A DNA stretch of 64,000 bases. It comes from Pedobacter jeongneungensis (GTDB lineage Bacteria > Bacteroidota > Bacteroidia > Sphingobacteriales > Sphingobacteriaceae). The DNA lies in contig NZ_AYMG01000017.1 of NCBI RefSeq assembly GCF_000633455.1, positions 1 to 64,000 of the forward strand. Reading direction: 5' to 3'. Position 1 is the first letter of the stretch. Each line of letters opens with the position of its first letter. A program made the translations under genes and the position numbers. The notes beneath the pieces are model-generated. The model saw only the letters and a list, made by a program, of their open reading frames with translations, was not told the origin of the DNA and made no database searches. Below are positions 28,423 through 38,702 of the stretch, piece by piece.

Positions 28423-28937
28423 CTGATCTCAAAAATAAGCGACTATCTAAATAATGTAACTGGTTATACCGTGTGATTAATTCCCCTCTTCCAGAGGGGT
28501 GTCCGCAGGACGGGGTGTTTTATTATACAAATATTTCATTTTGATTTGCCGCCACTCCTGAAAGGAAGCTTTCAAAGTAAAATCTGATCTTTTATATAAT
28601 TTTAGGTTTTTTACTGTTTAAGAGTTTATCTGTAAAATATTGACCACCTCAGTCACCTTAGTACACCTAAGAAGGAATTTCTGTTGAGCCATTTTAAGTC
28701 GCCGGTTGAATTAAACCGAGTGTGATTAGTTTGTGCCCAAAAACCAACTGACTCTTGTTAAATAAACCCGATAGTAGCGTAAAACCCGCAGGTGAGGTAC
28801 GAGCCAAGGCTTTGAAGCGGATAGCGGTACTTCCCTAACCGAAACGTGCAAGCCCCATCATTTCCAATATGATAATAACCAGCCAGGGAATGCAATTAAT
28901 TATACCGCTTGATTAACTGCCCTCTTCAGTTAAGGAT

Positions 28938-29068
28938 TTAACCACAGATGTACACAGATGAACACGGATTTTTATATCTGTGTGCATCCTTTTTATCTGT
29001 GGTTAACTAATTGCAAAACCTTACCCTAAATAAAATATCTGTGTTTATCCTTCTTATCTGTGGTTAAT
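28938..29068. repeat. ACAGATG-type palindromic repeat, about 1.5 copies
   Basis: TTAACCACAGATG at 28938-28950 is mirrored by ATCTGTGGTTAA ending at 29006, with ACACAGATG and ATCTGTGTG nested inside. The right half recurs at 29036-29068 (ATCTGTG and ATCTGTGGTTAA). Such elements are scattered between genes in Pedobacter-like genomes (recollection, not a search). Confidence 0.6.
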
Positions 29069-29227
29069 TGTATTTCTGTAATCCCCTCCAACATAAATCG
29101 AGACAAAATGGAGAAAGATTGATACAAATGCGTATCCCGCTCTAATGCTAAAAACCGAATCTTTGAAAAGAATTAAATCGAACTAAAACCATTTACTTCT
29201 AGTAACTAACCAAATCTCTAACCAAAT

Positions 29228-32200
29228 ATGAAAAGAAGTTTATTCTCCTATGGCGGCTTTGTACGCATGGATTGGTACTTGCTTCAAAAAATGTTTTTGA
29301 AACGCAAAATCCTTTCTGTTATTCTTACTTCAATTACCTTACTCTTACTTTCATTTCAGCTCAGTGCACAGGAACAAAACACCGTTACCGGTACCGTGAC
29401 TGATGAGAAGGGCGAAACAGTCGTGGGCGCCAGCATTAAAATTAAGGGTACCACTACTGGTGCAACAACTGATGGTGACGGAAAATTTAAAATTCAGGTA
29501 GCCGATAAAAATGCAACGCTAATTTTTATTTATGTGGGCTACACCAATCAGGAAGTTGCATTGGCCGGTCGTACGCAGGTTAATGTAAAACTCAAACCTT
29601 CCAACAACGATCTTTCGGAAGTGGTGGTAGTGGGGTACAACACACAGAAAAAAGAAGCCATCACTGGTGCTATTTCGTCCATTAGCAGTAAAGACCTCGA
29701 AAAAGTACATGGCGGTTCAACCGTGAGTACCGGCCTTGCTGGTAAACTACCCGGTGTATCATTCAGGATGCCTGACGGTAGACCGGGATCGAGTGCCAAC
29801 ATCCAGATCCGTAACATGGGTAATCCTTTGTATGTGATTGATGGAATTCAACAGGATGCAGGACAATTTAATAATATCTCGCCCAACGATATCGAAACCA
29901 TCAGTGTGCTAAAAGATGCTTCAGCTGCTATTTATGGCAGCAGGGCTGCTAACGGCGTAATTTTGGTAACCACTAAAAGAGGTAAAAACAGTACGCGCAA
30001 CACCTTTAGTGTTGATGCTTATACCGGTTGGCAGAACTGGGTACGTTTCCCTGAAACTACTGATGCTTACCAGTGGATGTTAGGTAAGGCCACAGCCGAA
30101 CTGAACCAGAATGGTAGCACACAAATTACACCAGCCGAACTGGAAAAATGGAAAGCTGGTACGGAGTATGGTTACCAGAGCCAGAACTGGAGAGATATTA
30201 TCATTGCGCCCAATGCGCCGCAGTCTTCGATCAATTTAAGTGCTTCTGGTGGAAGCGATAAGGTAAATTATTACTTTTCGGGTACGCACCTGGATCAGAA
30301 AGGGGTATATGGAACGGCACGTGAGTTCGATTTTAACAGGACAAACATCCAGAGTAATATAGAAGCTAAAATAACCGACCGTTTTAAGGTTGGAATGTTG
30401 ATTAACGGTCGTATCGAAAGCCGCGATCAGCCGGGTGTACCTGGTGGTGACGATTATTTTGCTGCCCGTTTTGCGCTATTGAGAAATAGACCAACTGAAC
30501 AGGCTTATGCCAATGGTAATCCGAATTACCCGAATGATATCGGGCACAATACCGAACAGTTTGCCGTACAGAGCAAAGCTTTAACCGGTTACTGGAAATC
30601 AGACTGGAGGGTTTTACAAACCAATTTATCTGCAAGTTATGATACGCCAATAAAAGGTTTGGAAATAAAAGGATTATACTCTTATTACATCGCCGATAAC
30701 GTAATTAACGGTCATGAATATACCTATAATGTATATACTTACCATCCTGAAACCGGTGTTTACGAAGAAAAAGTTGGAAGCTCTAACCCATACAGGGAGC
30801 GCAGAAATGAAAAGATATATACCAATACTTATCAGTTACAGGCAAACTACAACCGTACTTTTGGTAAACATACCGTTGGTGGTGTTTTGGTAGCGGAGCG
30901 TTTAGACCGTTTCAGGACCTATACTTTCCAGCATGCCGTACCACAGACTAATATTCTGCCTGTTTTGCAGTTCGCAGATATGGATGGACAGGATTTTGCC
31001 GACATTCAGGAAGAGGAGGCCCGCGTTGGTTATGTGGCCAGATTGAACTATAATTATGATAACAAATATTACCTGGAACTTTCTGGCCGTAGAGATGCTT
31101 CTTGGAAGTTTGCACCCGACAGGCGTGTAGGTTATTTCCCTTCAGCATCAATCGGTTGGAGAATAACACAGGAGGAGTTCGTAAAGTCATTTTTAGGTGA
31201 GAGCAAGATATTAAATGATTTAAAACTACGTGCCTCGTATGGACAGCTCGGAGATGATGATTTGCGCCTCAATCCATTTCAGGATGCGCGCCTCGATCCC
31301 TATGCTTACATTCCGGGCTATAGATACAATCAAGGTACTGTGATTTTGGATGGAAAGAACATTACAACCTCAAGGGATAAAGGGCCGATTATCAACAACC
31401 TCACCTGGCTTACCAGCAAGATTACCGATATCGGTTTGGACTTTGTGATGTTTAACAACAAACTTTCAGGAACAGCTGATTATTTTTATAGAAAACGTAC
31501 CGGTTTACCGAACCTTAAAAATGATGTGGTAGCTCCGATTGAACTGGGCTATAGTTTAAGTCCTGAAAATATCGAAAGTGATGCGCAGTTTGGTGCAGAA
31601 TTCGCACTAAATTACAGGGATAAGATTGGCGAATTCAACTACAATGTTGGAGGAAATATTTCCATTAGCCGAAGAAAATTTTTAGATCAGTATAAGCCAC
31701 GCTATGGTAATTCGTGGGACAATTACAGAAACAGCTATAACCAGCGTTATACCGATATTTTTTGGGGATACGAGGTAACCGGCCAGTTTCAGAACGTTGA
31801 TGAGATCAATAATTACAAAGTAAACATCGATGGCCAGGGAAACCGCTCTCTATTGCCGGGCGATTTAATTTACAAGGATCAAAATGGTGACGGTGTGATC
31901 AATGACCTGGATCAAAGACCGATCGGATATACCACAACAGGCCAGCCGAACATTGGCTTTGGTTTTACCATTGGTGGCTCTTACAAAAACTTTGATTTTA
32001 CGGCCGATTTTTCAGGTGGTGCGATGTATTCGTGGAACCAGAACTGGGAACAGCGCTGGGCATTCCAGAATACAGGTGCTTTATTGCAGAGTTTTGCTGA
32101 TGACAGCTGGCACCGTACTAACCCATACGACCTGAACAGCGCGTGGATCCCAGGGAAATACCCTGCATTGCGCTTTAACGATGGCGGACACAGCAATTAT

Positions 32201-32455
32201 AACAAAAACTCCACTTTCTGGCTGCACAATGTAAGGTACCTACGTGCCCGTACGCTTGAAATCGGTTATACCATACCCAAAAGATGGGCCGAAAAAATCA
32301 AGATACAGAATGCCAGGGTTTATGTAAACGGATATAACCTGTTTTCTATTGATAACCTGAGCGATTATGGTGTGGACCCGGAAATTGCAGACGATAACGG
32401 ATTACAGTATCCCCAGAACAAGTTTTTTAATATCGGTATTAAATTAACGCTGTAA
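29228..32455 (+). CDS. SusC-type TonB-linked outer membrane transporter of the glycan locus
   Basis: A 1075-aa outer-membrane transporter. The first ATG gives 21 extra residues before the signal peptide at about 22-48 (MFLKRKILSVILTSITLLLL to LSAQ); ATG 29291 is the alternative start. A carboxypeptidase-like domain lies at about 53-125 (VTGTVTDEKGETVVGASIKI). The TonB box region is SEVVVVGYNTQKKEAITGAI. The plug carries GNPLYVIDGIQQDAG and SVLKDASAAIYGSRAANGVI. It should import oligosaccharides released by the neighbouring hydrolases. The SusD gene begins 2 bases after the stop. Confidence 0.95.
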   Translation: MKRSLFSYGGFVRMDWYLLQKMFLKRKILSVILTSITLLLLSFQLSAQEQNTVTGTVTDEKGETVVGASIKIKGTTTGATTDGDGKFKIQVADKNATLIFIYVGYTNQEVALAGRTQVNVKLKPSNNDLSEVVVVGYNTQKKEAITGAISSISSKDLEKVHGGSTVSTGLAGKLPGVSFRMPDGRPGSSANIQIRNMGNPLYVIDGIQQDAGQFNNISPNDIETISVLKDASAAIYGSRAANGVILVTTKRGKNSTRNTFSVDAYTGWQNWVRFPETTDAYQWMLGKATAELNQNGSTQITPAELEKWKAGTEYGYQSQNWRDIIIAPNAPQSSINLSASGGSDKVNYYFSGTHLDQKGVYGTAREFDFNRTNIQSNIEAKITDRFKVGMLINGRIESRDQPGVPGGDDYFAARFALLRNRPTEQAYANGNPNYPNDIGHNTEQFAVQSKALTGYWKSDWRVLQTNLSASYDTPIKGLEIKGLYSYYIADNVINGHEYTYNVYTYHPETGVYEEKVGSSNPYRERRNEKIYTNTYQLQANYNRTFGKHTVGGVLVAERLDRFRTYTFQHAVPQTNILPVLQFADMDGQDFADIQEEEARVGYVARLNYNYDNKYYLELSGRRDASWKFAPDRRVGYFPSASIGWRITQEEFVKSFLGESKILNDLKLRASYGQLGDDDLRLNPFQDARLDPYAYIPGYRYNQGTVILDGKNITTSRDKGPIINNLTWLTSKITDIGLDFVMFNNKLSGTADYFYRKRTGLPNLKNDVVAPIELGYSLSPENIESDAQFGAEFALNYRDKIGEFNYNVGGNISISRRKFLDQYKPRYGNSWDNYRNSYNQRYTDIFWGYEVTGQFQNVDEINNYKVNIDGQGNRSLLPGDLIYKDQNGDGVINDLDQRPIGYTTTGQPNIGFGFTIGGSYKNFDFTADFSGGAMYSWNQNWEQRWAFQNTGALLQSFADDSWHRTNPYDLNSAWIPGKYPALRFNDGGHSNYNKNSTFWLHNVRYLRARTLEIGYTIPKRWAEKIKIQNARVYVNGYNLFSIDNLSDYGVDPEIADDNGLQYPQNKFFNIGIKLTL

Positions 32456-32456
32456 C

Positions 32457-34379
32457 ATGAAAAAGACTAATCAGATGAAAAAAATTATATATGCATTTAC
32501 TGCCATCGCCTTTCTGAGTTTTGCGCAGTCGTGCAAAAAAGATTCAGAATTTTTAGATAAACAACCTACCAATACCCTGCCTATTGATGCGGTATGGAAA
32601 GATCCAAACCTGGTGCTTACCGTTGTTGGCGATCTTTACGACCGTTACCCGGATTACCAGACCATCGAGGCATGGTGGACTTTTGCTGATTTTGACGAAG
32701 GTTTTGCCTCCGCCGGTGGCGATTATTTCCGTCACCAGAATTTAGAATACGGTTATGATGCCTGGAGATATTGGGACATGGGTGTTTATGGTTACATTCG
32801 CGACCTGAATATGTTTATTAAACGCGGACAGGAATCTACTGCTTTAAAAGCAGAAGACCGCGACCGTTTCCTTGCCGAAGCACGTTTTATCAGGGCTGGG
32901 GTATATTTCGAAATGGTCAAAAGAATGGGTGGTGTGCCATTGATCACAACCGTTTTAGATTACGATTATAGTGGCGATCCAAGCTACCTTCAGTTTCCAA
33001 GGGCAAAGGAAACTGAAATTTATGATTTCGTGATTTCAGAACTTGAAGCGGTAAAAACTATATTACCCGATAATCCGACTGAACAGAGCAGGGCTACAAA
33101 AGCTGCGGCACTTGCCATGGAATCAAGAGCCGCATTATATGCCGGTTCGATTGCCAAATACAGCAACTCGCAGTTAAGCTTGCCAGGTGGAGAAGTGGGT
33201 ATATCCTCTGGGCTAGCCAATGCTTATTTCACCAAATCATTAGCTGCCGCAAAAGAGATTATCGATGGTGGCAAATATTCGCTGTACAAAAAGAACCCTA
33301 ATCTATCTGATAATTTTGCCGCGCTTTTTACCGATAAAGGCAGTAATCCGGAAGTGATTTTTGCAAAAGATTTTAAATTGAAAACCAATAAGGTTCACGG
33401 TTTTACCATCGATAACCAGCCAAGGTCTTCTGCCGAAGAAGCACAGGGTGGGCGTTTAAACCCATCCTTGAATTTGGTTCAGTCTTTTGAAAAACTGGAT
33501 AATACTTATGCATCCATGGCCTCGGTTGATGGAAGTGGTAACCCGGTTTATTACAGCGGGATCACCGATATTTTTGCGGGTCGTGATGCACGCCTGGCAG
33601 GAACGGTAATTCTACCGGGAACGCAGTTTAAAGGCAAAACCGTTGATATCTGGGCTGGCTATCAATTGGCTGATGGTTCTATCGTAACAGGCGATAATTT
33701 CGGACAGACCAAAACAAATGTACTTCCAGGCAATGCAGGTTCGGTACAGGTTGTAGGAGCCGACGGCCCTGTAGATGGACTAGAATTCAGCGCACAGTCA
33801 GGTTTCTACGTACGAAAATATTTAGATCCGGCAACAGGTTCAGGCCAGATTGGTACGCGGAGTGAGGTTTGGTGGATCCGCTACCGTTATGCCGAGGTAT
33901 TGTTAAATGCAGCTGAAGCAGCTTTTGAACTGGGTGATCCGGCTACGGCAGCTAACTACATTAAACAAGTAAGAGACCGTGCAGGATTAACAGTTGCTTT
34001 AACCCCGGCGCAGATCACTTTCGACCGCATCGTACACGAGCGTAAAGTAGAATTAGCCTTCGAAGGACATGAACTTTGGGACATGAAACGCTGGAGACTG
34101 GCTGATAAAGTCTGGAACGGCAGTAACATGTCGGCAGCCGATTTCATTAATGCAAACAACATTGGCAGCGCAACGCGCACCAGTACGCAGGTGTTTGGTT
34201 TGTGGCCGTACAAATATTATAACCCTGGTAACGCGAACCATTTGAAATATATTTTTAAAGTGATCAAACCAAGCCGTGTAACCGCTGCACACCGTTTCCG
34301 TATCGGTAATTACTACTCTTCAATTGGGCAGGATGTACTTAACGGAAACCCTAAAATTGTAAGAAACCCTAACCAATAA
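32457..34379 (+). CDS. SusD-type glycan-binding lipoprotein
   Basis: A 640-aa lipoprotein with lipobox Cys26 (FAQSCKK). The FLDKQPTNTLPIDAVWKDP opening, the FLAEARFIRAGVYFEMVKRM helix, the RYAEVLLNAAEAAFELGD repeat and the C-terminal RKVELAFEGHELWDMKRW motif identify it as SusD/RagB. It is larger than the first SusD in the window. Two bases separate it from the SusC gene, so the pair is tightly coupled. It should bind glycan at the cell surface. Confidence 0.95.
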   Translation: MKKTNQMKKIIYAFTAIAFLSFAQSCKKDSEFLDKQPTNTLPIDAVWKDPNLVLTVVGDLYDRYPDYQTIEAWWTFADFDEGFASAGGDYFRHQNLEYGYDAWRYWDMGVYGYIRDLNMFIKRGQESTALKAEDRDRFLAEARFIRAGVYFEMVKRMGGVPLITTVLDYDYSGDPSYLQFPRAKETEIYDFVISELEAVKTILPDNPTEQSRATKAAALAMESRAALYAGSIAKYSNSQLSLPGGEVGISSGLANAYFTKSLAAAKEIIDGGKYSLYKKNPNLSDNFAALFTDKGSNPEVIFAKDFKLKTNKVHGFTIDNQPRSSAEEAQGGRLNPSLNLVQSFEKLDNTYASMASVDGSGNPVYYSGITDIFAGRDARLAGTVILPGTQFKGKTVDIWAGYQLADGSIVTGDNFGQTKTNVLPGNAGSVQVVGADGPVDGLEFSAQSGFYVRKYLDPATGSGQIGTRSEVWWIRYRYAEVLLNAAEAAFELGDPATAANYIKQVRDRAGLTVALTPAQITFDRIVHERKVELAFEGHELWDMKRWRLADKVWNGSNMSAADFINANNIGSATRTSTQVFGLWPYKYYNPGNANHLKYIFKVIKPSRVTAAHRFRIGNYYSSIGQDVLNGNPKIVRNPNQ

Positions 34380-34391
34380 GCAGATATAGAT

Positions 34392-35093
34392 ATGAAAATT
34401 AGATTTTATTTCATGATAGGGGCACTTATTGCCGTACTTTTTGCTTCATGTAAAAAAGATAACTACGATGCACCCGAAGCCGATTTTACCGGGCGCATTG
34501 TTTATAAAGGAGAACCCATCAGCGTTCAATATGGTCAGGTTAATTTCGAACTCTGGCAGTCAGGTTTTGGTAACTATTCTGCGCTGAACGTTAATGTGAG
34601 CCAGGATGGAACCTATTCTGCCAAATTATTTAGTGGAGATTATAAATTGGTTTTTTCGCCGAATCAGGGGCCATTTTTATGGAAAAAGAACGCTGCCGGC
34701 AGACAGGATACCATTGCGGTAAACATCAACGGCAGCAAAACCATGGATATCGAGGTAATGCCTTATTACATGATCCGCGGAGCCACACTTACCGCTGCTG
34801 CAGGTAAAATAAATGCTTTTTGCAAACTTGAAAAAATCATTACCAATGCCGATGGCAAGGATATCGAAAATGTATCGCTATACATTAACAAAACACAATT
34901 TGTAGATGGTAGTAATAACATTGCCACTCAACAGATCAGTGGTGCAGCTATCGCAGACCTCAATAACCTGAATATGAGTGTAACGATCCCAGGCATTGCA
35001 CCTGCTCAAAATTATGTTTTTGCCAGGATTGGTGTCAAAATTGCCGGTGTTGACGATTTGATTTTTACCCCTGTAACTAAAATAGGCTTTTAA
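34392..35093 (+). CDS. DUF3823-type lipoprotein
   Basis: A 233-aa lipoprotein with lipobox Cys20 (LFASCKK). FTGRIVYKGEPISVQYGQVN and the TYSAKLFSGDYKLVFSPNQG stretch are typical of DUF3823, a beta-sandwich family found next to SusC/SusD pairs. It probably is a surface glycan-binding or scaffold protein. It follows SusD by 12 bases and is the last gene before a palindromic repeat. Confidence 0.85.
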   Translation: MKIRFYFMIGALIAVLFASCKKDNYDAPEADFTGRIVYKGEPISVQYGQVNFELWQSGFGNYSALNVNVSQDGTYSAKLFSGDYKLVFSPNQGPFLWKKNAAGRQDTIAVNINGSKTMDIEVMPYYMIRGATLTAAAGKINAFCKLEKIITNADGKDIENVSLYINKTQFVDGSNNIATQQISGAAIADLNNLNMSVTIPGIAPAQNYVFARIGVKIAGVDDLIFTPVTKIGF

Positions 35094-35105
35094 TTCTTTT
35101 AAATT

Positions 35106-35190
35106 CGTCATTCCCGCGCAGGCGGGAATCTTAATGCTGATGTGATTAATCGTCATGCTTTAAGATTCCCAATCAAGTTGGGAATGACGA
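35106..35190. repeat. REP-like palindrome, copy 1
   Basis: CGTCATTCCCGCGCAGGCGG opens the element, and AAGATTCCC followed by TTGGGAATGACGA closes it. It contains two nested hairpins and an overall inverted repeat (CGTCATTCCC against GGGAATGACG). A second copy lies at 38484-38570. It sits just after the SusCD-DUF3823 operon and may stabilise or end that transcript. Confidence 0.75.
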
Positions 35191-35244
35191 TCAATCTAAA
35201 TATTTTTAATAATCAATATCTTACCTTTAGTTAAACATTACTAA

Positions 35245-36210
35245 ATGAAATATATTTATGCCCTTTTTTTATGCTTTTCACTCTGTTCGGTTAGCAAACA
35301 ACTACTTGCAAAACCGCTGAACGACACCCTTTATCTAGCTGATCCGACCATTTTTGTAGATAAAGGCACCTATTATTTATATGGTACCAGCAGCGAGCAG
35401 GGTTTTTTGGTTTATGTTTCAAAAGACCTTAAAAACTGGAGCAAGAAGTCAGAAAATAAGGGATTTGCTTTAAAAAAGGGCGATGCTTTTGGAAGCAAAG
35501 GTTTTTGGGCGCCACAGGTATTTAAAAGAGGAAATACTTATTATATGGCTTACACCGCCAATGAGCAGATTGCCATTGCTCAGAGCAAAAGTCCTTTAGG
35601 TCCATTTAAACAGGAAACACTAAAAGCAATATCAGGGGTAGGAAAGCAGATCGATCCTTTTGTATTTACCGATAGCAATGGCAAAAATTACCTATACCAT
35701 GTTAAACTCGATAGAGGAAACCGCATTTTTGTGTCAGAACTGAAGGCCGATTTTTCGGATGTCGTCCTAAACACCGCAAAAGAATGTTTATCGGGAACAG
35801 AATTTTGGGAAAATACTGCAAAAACCGATTGGCCGGTAACCGAAGGTCCGACGTTGATCAAAAAAGATCAGCTTTATTACCTTTTTTATTCCGCAAATGA
35901 TTTTAGAAATCCCGATTATGCTGTAGGTTATGCCACTTCAGGTTCACCAAGGGGCCCATGGAAGAAATATGCAGGAAATCCGATCATTAACAGAAAGTTG
36001 TTGAAATTCAATGGAACTGGTCACGGCGATTTTTTTACCGATGAAAAAGGTGGGTTGCAGTATGTATTTCACACCCATCACAACAATCAAAAAGTATCGC
36101 CAAGGGCTACAGCTATTATAAAGGCTGCTTTTGTAAAAGATAAAAACGGTACTGACCAGATGGAGATTGACCCTAAAAGTTTCCGCTTTTTAATGCAGGG
36201 CATAAATTGA
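35245..36210 (+). CDS. GH43 glycoside hydrolase
   Basis: A 321-aa exported family-43 propeller enzyme (signal peptide ending QLLAKP). Catalytic candidates: Asp33 in LADPTIF (base), the Asp in QIDPFVF (pKa modulator) and the Glu in VTEGPTL (acid). GFWAPQVFKRGNTYYMAYTA is a typical blade. It probably releases arabinose or xylose side groups. Followed by a further GH43 gene 115 bases downstream. Confidence 0.9.
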   Translation: MKYIYALFLCFSLCSVSKQLLAKPLNDTLYLADPTIFVDKGTYYLYGTSSEQGFLVYVSKDLKNWSKKSENKGFALKKGDAFGSKGFWAPQVFKRGNTYYMAYTANEQIAIAQSKSPLGPFKQETLKAISGVGKQIDPFVFTDSNGKNYLYHVKLDRGNRIFVSELKADFSDVVLNTAKECLSGTEFWENTAKTDWPVTEGPTLIKKDQLYYLFYSANDFRNPDYAVGYATSGSPRGPWKKYAGNPIINRKLLKFNGTGHGDFFTDEKGGLQYVFHTHHNNQKVSPRATAIIKAAFVKDKNGTDQMEIDPKSFRFLMQGIN

Positions 36211-36325
36211 TTGCTTTTGTGGAAATATTGAAACAAAAGGAGGCCGATTTAAGAAAATAAATCACTTTTTTTGAGATTAAGCGCTTTAAAAAACTGAAGA
36301 ACCAGCTTGGGGGTAAAAATTAAAA

Positions 36326-37366
36326 ATGAATAAATTAAAAATAAAATTACGGTTTACCCTGTTGTGCCTATTGGCAATGGGAGGATTAAATGCACAAACA
36401 TTTACCAATCCTTTGTTGCCATCTGGTGCCGATCCTTATAGTTATTACAAAGATGGTTATTACTATTATACCAATTCGTTGGGCAACCGCGTAGATCTGT
36501 GGAAAACCAAAACCTTAAGTGATCTTAAAAATGCCGAACGGAAAACCATCTGGAAAGCTCCGGAGGGAACGATGTACAGTAAAGAAATCTGGGCACCTGA
36601 AGTGATGTTTTTGAGGGGGAAATGGTATGCCTATTTTGCTGCCGATGACGGCCGAAATGAAAACCACCGGATGTATGTACTGGAAAACGCTTCCGCCGAC
36701 CCGATGAAGGGGGAGTGGGTATTTAAAGGCAAAATTGCAGATCCCACCGATAAATGGGCCATAGATGGTGATGTGATCGATTTTAAAGGCCAGCTGTATA
36801 TGATCTGGTCGGGATGGGAAGGAGACCAAAACGGCAAACAGGAAATTTTTATCGCTAAACTTAAAAACCCATGGACGGTAGATGGAAACCGGGTTAAAAT
36901 TTCTACCCCAAAGTTTGATTGGGAAAAAATAGGCGACCTGGGCGGCGGTGCTCATGTTGATGTAAACGAAGGACCACAGTTTCTGGTTCATGGCGATAAA
37001 ATTTTCATCATTTATTCGGCCAGTGGCTGCTGGACGGATTTTTATGCGCTGGGTATGCTTTCTGCTTCGTCAAAGAGTAACCTGCTCGATCCAAAATCAT
37101 GGACAAAAACCGATAAACCTGTTTTTCAGCAGTCGGCAAAAGATGGCGTTTATGCCCCGGGTCATAATTCGTTTTTTAAATCACCTGATGGGAAAGAAGA
37201 CTGGATTCTCTACCATGCCAACGATAAACCTGGGCAGGGCTGCGGCGGTTTCCGATCGCCAAGGGCACAAAAATTTACCTGGAATGCTGATGGCACCCCG
37301 AATTTTGGGTTCCCTGTAAAACCGGGCGAAAGTTTAGCCCCACCTTCAAACCACGATAATAACTAA
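36326..37366 (+). CDS. GH43 glycoside hydrolase, second of the cluster
   Basis: A 346-aa exported family-43 enzyme (signal peptide ending GGLNAQ). Asp36 in SGADPYSYY, an Asp in WAIDGDVID and the Glu in NEGPQFLVHG are the catalytic triad candidates. IWAPEVMFLRGKWYAYFAAD is the conserved blade. It differs clearly from its GH43 neighbour, so the two may act on different linkages. The clan GH-A gene follows by 15 bases, suggesting one transcript. Confidence 0.9.
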   Translation: MNKLKIKLRFTLLCLLAMGGLNAQTFTNPLLPSGADPYSYYKDGYYYYTNSLGNRVDLWKTKTLSDLKNAERKTIWKAPEGTMYSKEIWAPEVMFLRGKWYAYFAADDGRNENHRMYVLENASADPMKGEWVFKGKIADPTDKWAIDGDVIDFKGQLYMIWSGWEGDQNGKQEIFIAKLKNPWTVDGNRVKISTPKFDWEKIGDLGGGAHVDVNEGPQFLVHGDKIFIIYSASGCWTDFYALGMLSASSKSNLLDPKSWTKTDKPVFQQSAKDGVYAPGHNSFFKSPDGKEDWILYHANDKPGQGCGGFRSPRAQKFTWNADGTPNFGFPVKPGESLAPPSNHDNN

Positions 37367-37381
37367 TCAGATATAACCGAT

Positions 37382-38461
37382 ATGAACCTAAAAAACTATG
37401 TTCTCCTTGCTGCAATGAGCTTTAGCATCAGCACAGGGTTTGCACAAAAAACAAAAAAAAGCCCCGAACCCGCAAAAGTATGGTCGGTAGAGAAAGCCAA
37501 TGCCTGGTATAGTGAGCATAAATGGCTAACTGGCGCAAATTATATTCCTTCTAACGCCATTAACCAATTGGAAATGTGGCAGGCCGACACTTTTTCGCCA
37601 GATCTGATCGATAAAGAACTGGGCTGGGCCGAAGGTATCGGCTTTAACACCCTGCGCGTATTCTTATATAGCAAAGCCTGGAGCCAGGATCCTGAAGGTT
37701 TTAAAAAACGGATGGACCAGTTTTTAACCATTAGCCAAAAACACGGCATACAACCCATGTTTGTATTTTTTGACGATTGCTGGAATAAAACTTCAACTAT
37801 TGGCAAACAGCCAGAGCCGAAAACGGGTATTCATAATTCGGGCTGGTTACAGGATCCCGGCGATCCGGCTTTTAAAGAAGAAGCCAACTTCCCTGAACTG
37901 GAAAAATATGTAAAAGATGTGCTTACCCATTTTGCACACGATAAAAGAATTTTGCTTTGGGACTTATATAACGAGCCCGGAAACAGTGGCAAATTAGAGG
38001 CAACTATTCCTTTACTCACCAAAACCATCAGCTGGGCACGTTCGGTTAATCCCGATCAGCCGATTTCAATCGGTTTGTGGAGCTGGGGTTTCGAAAAGCT
38101 GAATGCCATACAACTGGCCAATTCGGATATTGTAACCTACCATAACTACGAAGCACCAGATTGGCACCAGAGAACCATCGACCTGTTGAAGGCCAGCGGC
38201 AGACCATTGATCTGTACCGAATACATGGCACGATCACGCAACAGCCGTTTCTCTAATATCCTGCCAATGCTTAAAAACGAAAACGTTGGTGCCATTAACT
38301 GGGGTTTTGCTGCGGGTAAAACCAATACCAAATATGCCTGGGATACTCCTCTTGCCGATGGTTCTGAACCGATCGAGTGGTTCCATGAAATTTTTCAGCC
38401 TGATGGCACACCATATCGCCTCGATGAAGTTAACCTGATCAAAAAACTCAATAACAAATAA
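37382..38461 (+). CDS. Clan GH-A (GH5-like) endo-hydrolase
   Basis: A 359-aa exported TIM-barrel enzyme (signal peptide ending STGFAQ). The acid/base is Glu198 in LLWDLYNEPGN and the nucleophile is Glu280 in LICTEYM, the usual beta-4 and beta-7 positions of clan GH-A. GIGFNTLRVFLYSKAW and YHNYEAPDW are barrel strands. It looks like a cellulase/xylanase/galactanase relative, but the exact family is not clear to me. In this locus it may cut the backbone or trim oligosaccharides. Confidence 0.82.
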   Translation: MNLKNYVLLAAMSFSISTGFAQKTKKSPEPAKVWSVEKANAWYSEHKWLTGANYIPSNAINQLEMWQADTFSPDLIDKELGWAEGIGFNTLRVFLYSKAWSQDPEGFKKRMDQFLTISQKHGIQPMFVFFDDCWNKTSTIGKQPEPKTGIHNSGWLQDPGDPAFKEEANFPELEKYVKDVLTHFAHDKRILLWDLYNEPGNSGKLEATIPLLTKTISWARSVNPDQPISIGLWSWGFEKLNAIQLANSDIVTYHNYEAPDWHQRTIDLLKASGRPLICTEYMARSRNSRFSNILPMLKNENVGAINWGFAAGKTNTKYAWDTPLADGSEPIEWFHEIFQPDGTPYRLDEVNLIKKLNNK

Positions 38462-38483
38462 ATCATTGTCAGTCTGAGCGGAG

Positions 38484-38570
38484 CGTCATTCCCGCGTAGG
38501 CGGGAATCTTGAAGCTTAATGCATTAAGATTCCCAATCGACCCGATAGCTATCGGGTTGGGAATGATGAC
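38484..38570. repeat. REP-like palindrome, copy 2
   Basis: CGTCATTCCCGCGTAGGCGG at the left and TTGGGAATGATGAC at the right match copy 1 at 35106-35190. The centre holds an additional palindrome, CCCGATAGCTATCGGG. It separates the GH-A gene from the GH2 gene. Confidence 0.75.
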
Positions 38571-38702
38571 TCTTCGCAGCCTATCAATTCAAAAAATGTG
38601 ATTTGTATTGATTTTACGAAACAAGTAAACCCTTAGTGAAATATTCTCTGCTTAAATTAACAACATTGCCGAACCTAACCTTAACACACAAAACTTAAAC
38701 CA

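Larger units (their letters stand above)
28298..29227. other. Long gap filled with dispersed repeats, upstream of the second SusC
   Basis: 930 bases with no credible gene, holding at least four different repeat types: an 8-bp-stem hairpin at 28394-28422, a CCCCTC/GAGGGG palindrome at 28483-28499, a longer motif around 28765-28827, and a CACAGATG palindrome at 28938-29068. The promoter of the SusC operon must lie in its right part, but no clear box was found. Confidence 0.6.

Noticed and set aside
36515..36991. 158-codon leftward frame
   Set aside because: Lies wholly inside a clear GH43 gene on the other strand; shadow frame.
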